From Cavenderia fasciculata (Eukaryota; Evosea; Eumycetozoa; Acytosteliales; Cavenderiaceae): a stretch of DNA of 64,000 nt. Position numbers and translations under genes: made by a program. The stretch's first letter is position 1. Each line of letters opens with the position of its first letter. The notes under the pieces were generated by a model. That model searched no databases and was not told where the DNA came from. It saw only the letters and a program-made list of their open reading frames with translations. The stretch spans positions 434,001 to 498,000 of the forward strand of contig NW_004457695.1 in NCBI RefSeq assembly GCF_000203815.1. The letters are read 5' to 3'. This document shows positions 49,176-59,033 of the stretch, one piece after another.

Positions 49176-51880
49176 ATGAACAACCACTTTTATCTGCATA
49201 CTATATATACTCTTGTAGTAGTTATTCTTATTTGTATTATTGTTTGTTCAGGTGATGATGATCAGAGAAAGGATGGAGGAATAGTAGTGATTGATAACAA
49301 ATATAGAGATAATCATCCAATCGTTTTAGAAGATGTACTATTGTAAGAGAGACAGACAAAGAGAGAGAGAGAGATAGAGATATGAAAGAATGATCAAGAG
49401 TACTTACTAATCATAATACCTATTTATTTACTTATAGTGGAAAAGATATAAGTGTAGGAGTTAATTCAAAATTTGAATGTAAAGAACAATCGATAGATTT
49501 ACAATGGTCATTAGATACACATTCATCGATATCATCTACACCATTGATAGCAGATCTATTTGGTGATGGTAAAAAGTATATTGTATTGGTCAATTCTAAT
49601 AGCTATGTTGAAGTACTGAGTGGAAGGACAGGAGAGATGGCAATAGGATGGCCGTTCATATCACCAGACTCTACCTTTGCCTCAAGTCCTCTTCTTTTCG
49701 ATATAGACGGTGACGGCAAGAATGAAGTGGTAGTATCGACACGTGAAGGAGAGATATTGTTTATTGGTCGTGACGGATTCCCTCTTCTCAACAATACACT
49801 CAAAATACCTCCTCTTAAAGTACTCAAAGATTGGTATGAAGGTATTAGTGGTAAACATGTAGATTCTGCATTCTCTCTTCATGATTTAGATAATATTAAA
49901 AACTCAAACAAAAAAGAAGATGATGATATATTTGATGAATCAGTATGTATACTCTTTACAAAAAGATAAAAGAGATAAAGATAAATTAATTCTTTTCTAT
50001 TTTCTTTTGTAGAAATATAAATTAAATATAAATTTATTACAAGATAAAGAAGATTTATTATATTCAAAACAATATGATGATTATATTAGAATGAATAAGA
50101 GGTATTCAAACAAATCAATGGATCATGTATGGGTGGACGGACATATTCTTTCGACTCCAGTCATTACCGATATCGATTTGGATGGTCACTATGAATTGAT
50201 TGTCTCTGTCTCTTATTATTTCGATCACGAGTATTATTCAGATCCAATTCATCGTTCAAAAATAGATCGTGATGTTCAACTAGATAAATATGTTGCAGGT
50301 GGAATTGTTTGTTTTGATTTGGATAAATTACAAATTAAATGGCAAACTCGTAAGAAGAGAAACAAAATCAAGTTAATGAATTCAATTATAATTAATTTCT
50401 TTTTTATTTTCTATTTTTTATTTTAGATTTTGATTTAACAGTTGATTTTAAAGCATTTAGTGGATATGTTTATAATACACCAACAGTGATTGATGTAAAT
50501 GGTGATTCAATGTTGGAAACTGTTATTGGTACATCGATTGGGTATGTTTATGTTTTGGATGTTCGTGGTAAACCAATTACAAGTTTAACGTTGCCATTGG
50601 ATTCAATCTATTCTCAAGTGGTGGTTGAAGATTTAAACAAGGATGGAAATGTAGAAATTATAGTTGCAGATTCAAATGGTAATTTAGTTTGTTTCTCAAA
50701 TACTGGTGATGAATTGTGGGAAAATAGATTTGCTGGTATGACTGAAAGTGTAAGAAACAAATGAAAAGAAAAGAACAAAAAAAAAATATCGATCAAAAAG
50801 AATATAATTATTTAATTATATTTATTTAATTTTATTTTTTAGCATGTATCAATAGGAGATATAAATGGTGATGGAATATTAGATGTAGTACTTGGATCAA
50901 TGAGCGGTGCAATTTATGCATGGAGTGGAGATAGTGGAAAGGAATTGGTAGACTTTCCCATTAAAACAAAATCATTGGTTCTTTCACCATTGTTGTTGGT
51001 GGATCTATCATTGGACATTGATTTGAATGGTAGAAATGGTTTATCAATTATAACTCATACAAGTGACGGTGTTTTATTTTCAATTGATGGTAAACAATCT
51101 TGTGCAAACAAATTAGATATTGGTGATAGTTCGTATGTAAAATTAAAATTAAAAATTAAAAAACAATTAAATATAAAAATATTTTATTTATTTATTAATT
51201 ATTTTTTTAGAGTAAGCATGGTTTTGGCAGATGATTTATTAGGAGATGGTAAAATTAATTTATTGGTTACGACATATTATGGAAATATATATATATTTAC
51301 AACCAATTCACCGTACCATCCATTAAAAGCACAGCAATCATTTAACAAGGGATTGAATGTTTTTACATCTGGGTCTCAAGGTGTTGTTATTGTAAAGCAA
51401 CCTGGACAACCAGAAACGATGGACATTCTCGGCAGCGAATTTTCTATTGACGTTATGATTGTCGACACACAATTCAACGAGTCAATTGGAAATTCGTACA
51501 AGTTGTCTGTCTATTTTGCAAATCGACTCATTAGTGTATCGAATTACCATACACCTGGACTCAAGCAATTGACAATGCCAACACCCGGTCGTGCCTATCC
51601 CAATCTACTACGAGTCGAGCTCACAAACAAGTTTGGACAAGGCTACCAAGACACTGTATCCTACTCTTTTAATTTATATTTTGCTAGAACTATTAAATGG
51701 GTCATTATCATCCCATTTGTTTTATCCTCAATTTTAATTTATTTAAATACTAAAAATAATAATATTCAAAGTACAGATAATAATAATAATAATAGTAGGG
51801 TAGAAAAAAATATCTATCAAGATATTAATGAAAATCACAATGATAATAATAGATTTATTAAACAAAATAAACAATTATAA
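49176..51880 (+). CDS. DEX1-like FG-GAP repeat membrane protein
   Basis: Six exons, 49176-49342, 49438-49942, 50013-50349, 50427-50749, 50843-51132 and 51211-51880, join to 763 residues. A signal peptide or anchor (YTLVVVILICIIVCSG) starts it. FG-GAP/EF-like units follow: STPLIADLFGDGKKYIVLV, SSPLLFDIDGDGKNEVVVS, STPVITDIDLDGHYELIVS, NTPTVIDVNGDSMLETVIG, VVEDLNKDGNVEIIVADSN and SIGDINGDGILDVVLGSMS, each with a DxDxDG calcium loop. VSYYFDHEYYSDPIHRSK, SYxMVLADDLLGDG-type SVSMVLADDLLGDGKINLL and PHHPLKA-like YHPLKAQ match plant DEX1 in order. Near the end is one membrane span (TIKWVIIIPFVLSSILIYL) and a short Asn-rich cytosolic tail. In plants DEX1 acts in pollen-wall formation and calcium handling. 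Here a beta-propeller receptor on the surface or in the secretory path is likely. Confidence 0.87.
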
Positions 51881-51910
51881 AAGTAGTAGCATCAGAGTAG
51901 CGACTAATAT

Positions 51911-52732
51911 TTAATAGAGTACCATGGAGTTTTCAATTTTGCCTCTACACAGTGGACATGTTTCTGGTGGTTGTTTATCAAAACAACTTATGCAATGTGT
52001 CTTGTGTCGACATGGAAGAAATGCAATACGTTTCTCTTGATCAGAGCAAATGATACAATTTAAACTATCTTCTAATTGATTTACTTTGCTTTGTAATTCT
52101 TTTGTTTTAGTGTCCTTGTAATGGGACACTTTTTCCAAAATCGATTTTAATTCTTTTTCCAGATTGATAGTTTCATTTATATCCTTTTTCTCTAGATTCT
52201 CACCATAGATAAAATCTAGTTTAGATTTTAATAGTTTGTTGTGAATAGTAAGAGAATTGATTTCAGATAGATAGAAATCCTTTTGTTTTGCTTTCATTTC
52301 AGAGAGCTGCGCAATTTTTTTGAGTTGCTCGTCCTCTCTATCTCTCATTTCTTTGAGTTGTGCAATATTTTTGAGTTGTTCATCCTCTCTATCAACATAA
52401 ATTTTCTCCAATGTGATGTTCATTTGCATCACATCATGAAGCATTGCTCTTTGATGTTTAAAAAGATTATGAGTTGCATTTGAATCTGTATTCTTATCCT
52501 ATGAAAAAAAAAGTAGATTTCTATTAGAATTATACTTTTTGTACTCTAAAAATGAAAGATTCTTTTTTACCATTTGTTTTTTTTCTATTACCCAAGTATT
52601 TATAAATAAAAAATTGAATTTATTAATAGGTAAGTGATCATTATATGGATCAAAATAATTGATAAACAAAGTGATGGTGTTACTATCATTCTTTAATTTT
52701 CGAAAAAGTGGGTGAACAATATTGTTTTGCAA
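51911..52732 (-). CDS. Coiled-coil RING (C3HC4) protein, 5' end missing
   Basis: The main exon 51911-52498 follows an intron (GTAATA to TTTCATAG, 52499-52591) and an upstream exon that is open back to about 52732 but has no ATG. The spliced frame reads NKFNFLFINTW, then DKNTDSNATHNLF. The first ATG in the main exon is at 52444 and would give 177 residues. Two copies of a 20-residue coiled-coil unit (REDEQLKNIAQLKEM and REDEQLKKIAQLSEM) lead to a longer coiled coil, then a C-terminal RING: NCIICSDQEKRIAFLPC, HKTHCISCF and CPLC. That is the C3HC4 type found at the end of IAP/MULAN-like E3 ligases. The upstream exon has no room for a start before the next gene ends at 52808, so the gene seems 5'-truncated or starts elsewhere. 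Confidence 0.6.
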
Positions 52733-52807
52733 TGAGACATGTAATGTTATTTACTGTCAGAATAATCATGATATATAGATAGAATATGAATTTATTTTTA
52801 ATAGAAT

Positions 52808-53424
52808 TTAGGAATAAATATCTTTCCTTTTAACAATAATTTGACGACATATTTCAATGAGATGGTTCAATTCTTTATCGTCTAGTCCTTCCAATCCTCC
52901 TCCAAGAATTTGAACTAAGTATGTTTCCATTTGAATAAATGCTCTGAGTTTGTTTTGATTTTCTAGTTTAATGTTTTCCTCTGCTATCTTTTGATTCTGC
53001 AAAAACAGGATTGTTTGTTTCATTTCCTCGATTTGTTTTGTTGAGTTTTTCTGTTTCTTCTGTCTGAATAAGGAAATCTTGATTCATATCATCAATGTAC
53101 TGTTCTGTAAACTTGACGAATTCCAAGTTTGAATCTTCCAACTCTTTTATTCTTTGCTCCAATTTTAAGATGGCAATTTGTGATTCTGTTTGAAATTCTG
53201 TGACTATTTTTTTTATACTCTTTGTTGTTGATAATATTTTTCATTGACTCTACTCTTTTGAAAAAAGATTGGTTGATGGAGGCTTGACAAAAAACACAGG
53301 TCTCGCGGGAATGTTGGCATCCACTATCAGACAAAGATAGATTACCTAATAATGGTATATTGGATGATGAATCACCAACGCCTTTTAATTCTGTTGATTT
53401 ATAAAAATAGTTTGGGATACTCAT
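52808..53424 (-). pseudogene. Broken coiled-coil paralogue of the RING cluster, RING lost
   Basis: Opens MSIPNYFYKSTELKGVGD, then CQHSRETCVFCQ. The first frame reads to INNKEYKK, where a run of eight A (near 53215) shifts the frame; the next reads IAILKLEQRIKELEDSN and shifts again near 53025; the third reads EEMKQTILFLQNQK and GGLEGLDDKELNHLIEICR and ends VKRKDIYS. The end matches the last residues of the intact copies (TKKKEIFS), but the whole RING domain between LNHLIE and the tail is gone. Two frame breaks plus the lost domain make a host pseudogene likely. Confidence 0.7.
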
Positions 53425-53687
53425 TTCCAATCTGATATATCAGTAAAAAATAAATAAAAAAGCAACAAACAAACAAATCAATTTGAATTAAATAATAATT
53501 AATTCATAATGTGGTTGATCCAAAAATGAAATGAAAAAATAAATTAAACCAAAAAGGAAAATCTGAACCAAAAATATATTTCGAGTGGGTGAGAGAGACG
53601 ATCATTGCCAGAGTATGAATTATTGAGGTAATAGCTGATTTATTTATTTAATTTAAATGATGGAATCTGTTTTTAGGGTATGTTGGA

Positions 53688-54503
53688 TTATGAAAATATT
53701 TGTTTCTTTTTTGTGATTGGGGAACGACACATTGGACAAGAGGTAACTTTTGAAGCACACAATTTACATAGGCAAAGGTGTTTACAAGGTTTGAGAATTA
53801 TCTTGGTTGGTTCCTCTGAACAGACAGCACAGAGAATCTGATCAACCAATTCTTGATTCTTCATTTTGAGTGTTTCCATTTTATAGTCATAAATCTTTTG
53901 AATACTCTTTTGATTGGTTTCAATGAGACTGTTCAATTCTTGATCACCTAGTCCATGCAACCATTCTCCAAGGATATGTTTATATTCTCTCTGTATATTA
54001 TTAAATTTAATAAAATAGTCTGTATACCTGTTGTGGCTTTCCAAATATTCTGTGTTCAACTTTTGGATTTTTTCCATGTTCTCCTTTTTCATTTCCTCGA
54101 TTGCTTTTTTTAGTTTGTCTGTTTCCAGTGATGATTGAATTTCGAAATCTATTTTCATCTTTTCAATGTGTGCTCTTGAAAACTCGATTAATGCCAAGTG
54201 TGAATCCTCCAAATCTTTTATCCTTCTCTCTAATTTTAATTGGACAAATTGTAAATTGTGACGACATTTAATCCAATGTTCTGTTTCCAAGTCTTTGGCT
54301 TTTTTGACTTCGTTTTGATAAGATTTTTCATCAATATTCTTTTTTATCGAGTTTGCTCTATCTTCAAATGATTTGATGCCCGATTCCAAAGATAGATTGC
54401 TCATGGTACTAGTGATATCTTTTGAGGAAATATTCTTATCATTGACTAATGATGAAAAAAACGAATATGGTTTTCCTGGGCTATTCTCCCAGGAAAAACT
54501 CAT
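53688..54503 (-). CDS. Coiled-coil RING (C3HC4) E3-like protein
   Basis: Single exon of 271 residues from ATG at 54503 (MSFSWENSPGKPYSFFSS). Residues 45-215 are a charged coiled coil (KKAKDLETEHWIKCRHNLQ, LERRIKDLEDSHLALIEF), with HGLGDQELNSLIETNQKS near its end, a motif common to the cluster. The C-terminus is a RING: ILCAVCSEEPTKIILKPC, HLCLCKLCASKV and CPMCRSP, then TKKKQIFS. C3HC4 RINGs at the extreme C-terminus bind E2 enzymes. It is probably an E3 ligase that dimerises through the coiled coil; substrate unknown. Intact and without introns. Confidence 0.85.
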   Translation of the reverse strand: MSFSWENSPGKPYSFFSSLVNDKNISSKDITSTMSNLSLESGIKSFEDRANSIKKNIDEKSYQNEVKKAKDLETEHWIKCRHNLQFVQLKLERRIKDLEDSHLALIEFSRAHIEKMKIDFEIQSSLETDKLKKAIEEMKKENMEKIQKLNTEYLESHNRYTDYFIKFNNIQREYKHILGEWLHGLGDQELNSLIETNQKSIQKIYDYKMETLKMKNQELVDQILCAVCSEEPTKIILKPCKHLCLCKLCASKVTSCPMCRSPITKKKQIFS

Positions 54504-54808
54504 TTCTAAAATTCTTTCTCTAATTAAATATAGATATGATATTTATTAACAAAAATAATAAATTAAATAAATAGGCAATGAATCGGTGTTGACAGATCGA
54601 CAAACAGATAAATACATGGTTGATTAATAAAAAAAAAAAAATAGACCAAAATGGAAAATGGGTGAGTCTAAAATAATCATATTCGAGTGTGTGTTGAGCG
54701 TGGTTAAGAGATGAACACAATCATGTAAATCAATAATAATAATTATTATATAATGATTATATGACGGCAGTAATAATTATATGAGTATGTATTTATTTAT
54801 GGTTTGGA

Positions 54809-56407
54809 TTATGAAAATATTTCTTTCTTTTTTGTGATTGGAGAGCGACACATTGGACAAGAGGTAACTTTTGAAGCACACAATTTACATAGGCAAAAGT
54901 GTTGACAAGGTTTGAGAATTATCTTGGTTGGTTCCTCTGAACAGACTGCACAGAGACTCTGATCAACCAAATCTTGTTTCTCTTTTTTGAGTGTTTCCAA
55001 TGTCTTGACCAAACGATTGTATTTCTGACTATCAATCTTTTGAATACTTTTTTGGTTGGTTTCAATGAGATGGTTCAATTCTTTATCATCTAGTCCTTCC
55101 AATCTTTCACCTTTTAGATTCTCATATTTCTTTTCCAATTCAATCAATTCAGTCAATCTGGTTTGGTGATCGTGTTGTATCTTTTCTTCTCTTTCCTTTG
55201 ATTGGGTCTCCAAACGGTGAATTCTTTCAAAATGGTCCTTTTGCAGGACCTCTATTCCTTTGTTGAGTTCTTGAATGTCATTATCTCTTTCTTTTTTGAG
55301 TTGAATAGATTGATTGGCAAAATCTTTGTTGAGTTGGTGGATATAGTTTCCTACATAAACCGCAAATTTCAAGTTTGATTCTTCCAATTGCTCTACCCTC
55401 TCTTCCAAACAAGAAGTGATAGATGATCTTTTCTCTTCGAGTTGGGCCAAAAACAGTCTCTCTGATAGTTTAGAGTCGGTGATCTTTGTTTGGTACTCTT
55501 TGTCATTGATAATCTTTACAAATGAGGCCACTCTATTTAAAAATGTATTGGAGTTTGATATGATGTCTTGGCTCTTTTTGTTGGTTTCTTGATCCTCTAT
55601 TTCTTCTTCTTCTTCTTCCTCTTCCTCTTCTTCCAACTCTTCTTCCTCCTCCTCCTCATAATCATACTCCTTTTCATCTTCATCATCATCATCTTCTTCT
55701 TCTTCTTCTTCCTCCTTATCATACGCCTCCACCACCTTATTAAATGTAACAGCCTTTTTAATTGATCCAAAAAGTGATGTTGAGGCAACTGGGTTTTTGA
55801 GCACAGTAGTTGATCCAAAAAGTGATGTTGCGGTTGGTAATACAGATGTCGGTGGCTGGTCCGATGTATTGGAGGTAGTGGACGAAGAGCTACCAATAGT
55901 TGAGCTACCAAGCTTTGAAGTCGAGGTTGAAGTCGAGGTTGTACTACCTCCAAAAAGGGAAGGGCGATTTGATGGATTGGTGGAGAAATGAGAGGATTGA
56001 GGGGATGGAGAGTTACCATTAGTTGAGCGACCAAACCCTGAAGTTGGGCTATATGATATCGAGCCAAACCCTAAAGTAGGAGCAGCGCCAAACCCTGCTG
56101 GAGTACCAAAAATTGGGGTTGAGGCAGAAGGAGAAGAAGAAGAAGATGTAGTAGTGCCAAACCCTCCTGCTGGAGTACCAAACGCTGAAGTTGAGGAGGA
56201 AGAAGAAGATGTAGGAGGAGTGCCGAATCCTCCTGGAGTTCCAAAAATTGAACCAACAAATGCTGAAGTTGAGGAAGAAGAAGAAGAAGAAGAAGAAGAA
56301 GTAGAAGTAGTGCCAAACCCTCCTGCTGGAGTACCAAAAATTGAGGAACCTGAAGAAGGAGTTGACCTGGTTGATCCGAATACATTTTGTGTGCTCTGGG
56401 AGCTCAT
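54809..56407 (-). CDS. FG-repeat N-terminus, coiled coil and RING fusion protein
   Basis: Single exon of 532 residues. Residues 1-220 are Ser/Thr-rich with many FG sites in nucleoporin style: SIFGTPAGGFGT, FGTPGGFGTPP, AFGTPAGGFGT, PIFGTPAGFG, SLFGSTT. A strongly acidic block follows (about 230-275, KEEEEEEEDDDDEDEKEYD). Then come a coiled coil (ERVEQLEESNLKFAVYVGN, RERDNDIQELNK-type heptads), the cluster motif LEGLDDKELNHLIETNQKS and a C-terminal C3HC4 RING (SLCAVCSEEPTKIILKPC, HFCLCKLCASKV, CPMCRSP, TKKKEIFS). The last 150 residues match the 53688-54503 gene closely. FG repeats of this kind bind transport receptors at nuclear pores, so an E3 drawn to the pore or to an FG condensate is a fair guess, but low complexity can also arise on its own. 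Confidence 0.85.
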   Translation of the reverse strand: MSSQSTQNVFGSTRSTPSSGSSIFGTPAGGFGTTSTSSSSSSSSSSTSAFVGSIFGTPGGFGTPPTSSSSSSTSAFGTPAGGFGTTTSSSSSPSASTPIFGTPAGFGAAPTLGFGSISYSPTSGFGRSTNGNSPSPQSSHFSTNPSNRPSLFGGSTTSTSTSTSKLGSSTIGSSSSTTSNTSDQPPTSVLPTATSLFGSTTVLKNPVASTSLFGSIKKAVTFNKVVEAYDKEEEEEEEDDDDEDEKEYDYEEEEEEELEEEEEEEEEEEIEDQETNKKSQDIISNSNTFLNRVASFVKIINDKEYQTKITDSKLSERLFLAQLEEKRSSITSCLEERVEQLEESNLKFAVYVGNYIHQLNKDFANQSIQLKKERDNDIQELNKGIEVLQKDHFERIHRLETQSKEREEKIQHDHQTRLTELIELEKKYENLKGERLEGLDDKELNHLIETNQKSIQKIDSQKYNRLVKTLETLKKEKQDLVDQSLCAVCSEEPTKIILKPCQHFCLCKLCASKVTSCPMCRSPITKKKEIFS

Positions 56408-56649
56408 AGTTTTCTTTCTTTCTTTAAAAAAAATGATTAATTAATTATTCAAATATTTGAGAGTATCACAATGAATAAACAACAACAATGAAAGTTCATG
56501 TTTCTTTTCCCTCTTCTTAATTTCCATACATAGGTTGGTGGTGGTGTTTCCCCCCGCTAAAATATTTACAAATCGATTAAACTTCTCTCACACACAATCA
56601 GATGGTGATGATGGGTGGGTGTTGTAGCGAGCAGCAGCTGAACATTGTT

Positions 56650-56925
56650 TGTTTCTCGGTTGATTCGATAACTGAAATAATCTCTTTTCGTGACATGGTG
56701 AAGTTCAGGTACCAATATACACAAATGTGTGTGACGATCGAGAGTGTGATGTGTGATGTATACATATATTTACCTATTTTTTTAATCATAGTAGCTGCAT
56801 GATTGATTGATGGTCATAATAATATTTTTCAGAGGGTTGTTATTGATTGATTGTCTTGCTCCTTGAATAGTAGCCATCTACTATCTATCTATCTATCTTT
56901 TCATCATCTTAGATAACCCCTATTC
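56650..56925 (-). pseudogene. Decayed copy of the PSMG4-like gene
   Basis: Two blocks match the intact gene at 58289-58838 in the same order and strand. 56655-56715 (TGAAATAATCTCTTTTCG, GAAGTTCAGGTAC) matches the last exon; 56765-56800 (TTACCTATT, TTTAATCATAGTAG) matches the end of exon 1 and the splice donor. 56845-56920 (TGTCTTGCTCCTTGAA, ATCTACTATC) matches the middle of exon 1. The first part of exon 1 and the stretches between are lost. It lies between two RING genes just as the intact copy does. Confidence 0.7.
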
Positions 56926-57069
56926 TACAAATACAAATGATTATTGGTTTTTGAAGGATCTTTGTAATCAACTAAAATTATTTTATTTTATTTTCCTTGG
57001 GAGGTTAATTAATTATTAATAATATCTTATTTGATCAAATTTAAATTTTGTTGACACTTATTTTGATTC

Positions 57070-58011
57070 TTAGGAAAATATTTCTTTCTTTTTAGCAATA
57101 TTTTGACGACAAATTGGACATGTTGACACTTTAGTTGCACAACCTCGACATAAACAAAAATGTTGGCAAGGTTTGAGAATAATTTTGATTGGTTCTTCCG
57201 AGCAGACAGCACAGAGACTCTGATCAACCAAATCTTGTTCTCTTTTTTGAGTGTTTCCATTTTCTTGAATAAATGGCTATAAATCTTTTGAATACTTTTT
57301 TGGTTGGTTTCAATGAGATGGTTCAATTCTTGATCATCTAGTCCTTCCAATCTTTCACCTTTTAGATTTTCATACTGTTTATCCAATTCAATCAATACAC
57401 ATGCTCTGTCTCGATGATCTTCTATTAACTTTTTTTCTCTTTCCATTGATTGATTCTCCAAACGCTTAAATTTTTCTGCATACTCTTTGTTGATGTTCTC
57501 TATTTGTTTGTTGGTCTGTCCAATGTAACCTAAGGCAAAACCAACAAATTCAAAGTTTGATTTCTCCAATTGTTCGATCCTCTTTTCATAACAAGAGATG
57601 ACAGTAGATCTTTTTTCCTTGAGTTGAGCTAAATACCGTATTTGTGATTGCTCAGATTTAGTAATCTGTTTTTGGTACTCTTTGTCTTTGATACACTTTT
57701 GTGTTTTGTCCACAAAATCTAAAAATGACATGTCTGCTCTTTTCCCCTCTTCCTCCTCCATTTCATCTTTCTCTTCCTCCTTTAATACCGGTGATGGAGT
57801 GAAAAGTGTTCCAAACATTGAGGTTGAGGTAGAAGAAGAAGATGATGATGAGGTAGAAGAAGTTGTGTTTCTGGCAAACGCTAAATGTGAGGGAGAAGGA
57901 GGTATGCTTGGGAAAGTACCAAAAATTGAGGTTGAAGGAGGGAGGAGGAGGAGGAGGAGAAGCAGCAGTGCTGAATGGATTTGGTAATGGACAATAGCTA
58001 TTGAAACTCAT
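57070..58011 (-). pseudogene. Broken FG/coiled-coil/RING paralogue
   Basis: Tandem copy of the 54809-56407 gene. From the ATG at 58011 it reads MSFNSYCPLPNPFSTAAS and a Pro run; near that CCT repeat the frame changes to SIFGTFPSIPPS and SMFGTLFTPSPV, the FG-like part. The coiled coil (EKRIEQLEKSNFEFVGFAL, LEGLDDQELNHLIETNQKS) is intact in one frame from 57818. Near 57240, at AAAGAGAACAAG, the frame shifts again, just before the RING, which is still readable in the new frame: SLCAVCSEEP, HFCLCRGCATKV, CPICRQN, AKKKEIFS. As it stands the protein would run on into an unrelated 55-residue tail to 57027. Two breaks in the right places point to a young host pseudogene. Confidence 0.7.
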
Positions 58012-58288
58012 AGTTTTCTTTCTTTAAAAAAATGATTAATTAAGTTAATTAATAATTATTTAAATATTATTATCTATCGAATGACAATGAACAAACAACA
58101 TAACAATTTCCTTTCTCTATAGCACTAGTGTTAAATTTTAACATCATTAATAATGATGGTTAGGGTACCACCCCTGCCTACCCTCCCCTTTCCTATTTGG
58201 TGTATTTTAATATTTAATATTTACATTTATTTGATTTGCAAATCTTCACACACAGATCCAATCCATCTATCCATCTATATATCCATCC
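58012..58288. other. Short intergenic region
   Basis: The first 60 bp (TTTTCTTTCTTTAAAAAAATG-like, then ATTAATTAA) match the flank after 56407, as expected for duplicated upstream sequence of the two FG/RING copies. No gene. Confidence 0.4.
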
Positions 58289-58838
58289 TATTTCGAAGCG
58301 GCATAGTATTGGTTCAATAATTGAAATAATCTCTTTTCGACATAAAGATGAAGTTCAGGTACATCTTGACTAATATTATAACTAATAAATGCTTGTGTAT
58401 TATATTTCATGACTAAAAAAAGATAGATAGATAGATTGTGTTAATAACAGATGTTGATATAGAGCTCTATATGTTTATATTATATTTATATATACCTATT
58501 CTTTTAATCATAGTAGCAGCATTTGATGCCAATTGTGAACTAAATATTTCAGAGAGTGATGGCTGGTTGTCCATTGGTGTTTTCATTGATACGAGGAGAC
58601 TGTCGATGGAAGGAGCAGACACATTCTCACCGATCCATATAAAGATGGGTGCTGACTTTGATACTAGATTGGTCTTTGTGCTGTCTTGCTCCTTGAACAG
58701 ATAGATCAAGAAATAGATGGTAACATTTTCATAGCTATCTACTATCTTTTCAATCATCAGTCCACTATTTTCACTATCATCTTGAATAACCTTTTCATCG
58801 ATGTTTTGATTCAATATTGATATTGGTTCTGTATCCAT
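58289..58838 (-). CDS. psmg4: Proteasome assembly chaperone 4 (PSMG4/PAC4) homologue
   Basis: Exons 58496-58838 and 58289-58413, joined across a GTATAT to TTTTTAG intron, give 155 residues. After an acidic start (MDTEPISILNQNIDEK), YFLIYLFKEQ, SAPIFIWIGEN, LLVSMKTPMDNQPSLSEIF and QLASNAATMIKRI match the beta-strand and helix order of PSMG4 (family: WIG, then P...P.S..LF, then LA..L.K.). The second exon adds TQAFISYNISQDVPELHLY and VEKRLFQLL, fitting the PSMG4 end (FVSYNL..., YVEKKL). The protein works with PSMG3 to build the 20S proteasome alpha ring. It is single-copy apart from the decayed copy at 56650-56925. Assignment rests on these motifs; the family is short and poorly conserved. Confidence 0.7.
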
Positions 58839-59033
58839 CTCTCTCTCTCTTTGTATAAATATTTACATGAAAACTAAACTAAAGTGAAAGATCATCTTCA
58901 CCAACAATAATAAAAAAGAAAATAAATAAATAAAATCATTGGTCAGGGTGGTTTGCGATCATTGTATACTTTGCAAATTTGTTTGTTCGGATATAATTAT
59001 TATTTGTTTATTATTTGTTCAAGTCTTTATTAT

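Noticed and set aside
56602-56802. 66-codon plus-strand frame beginning MVMMGGCC
   Set aside because: It overlaps the decayed PSMG4 copy on the other strand, whose homology explains the sequence better.
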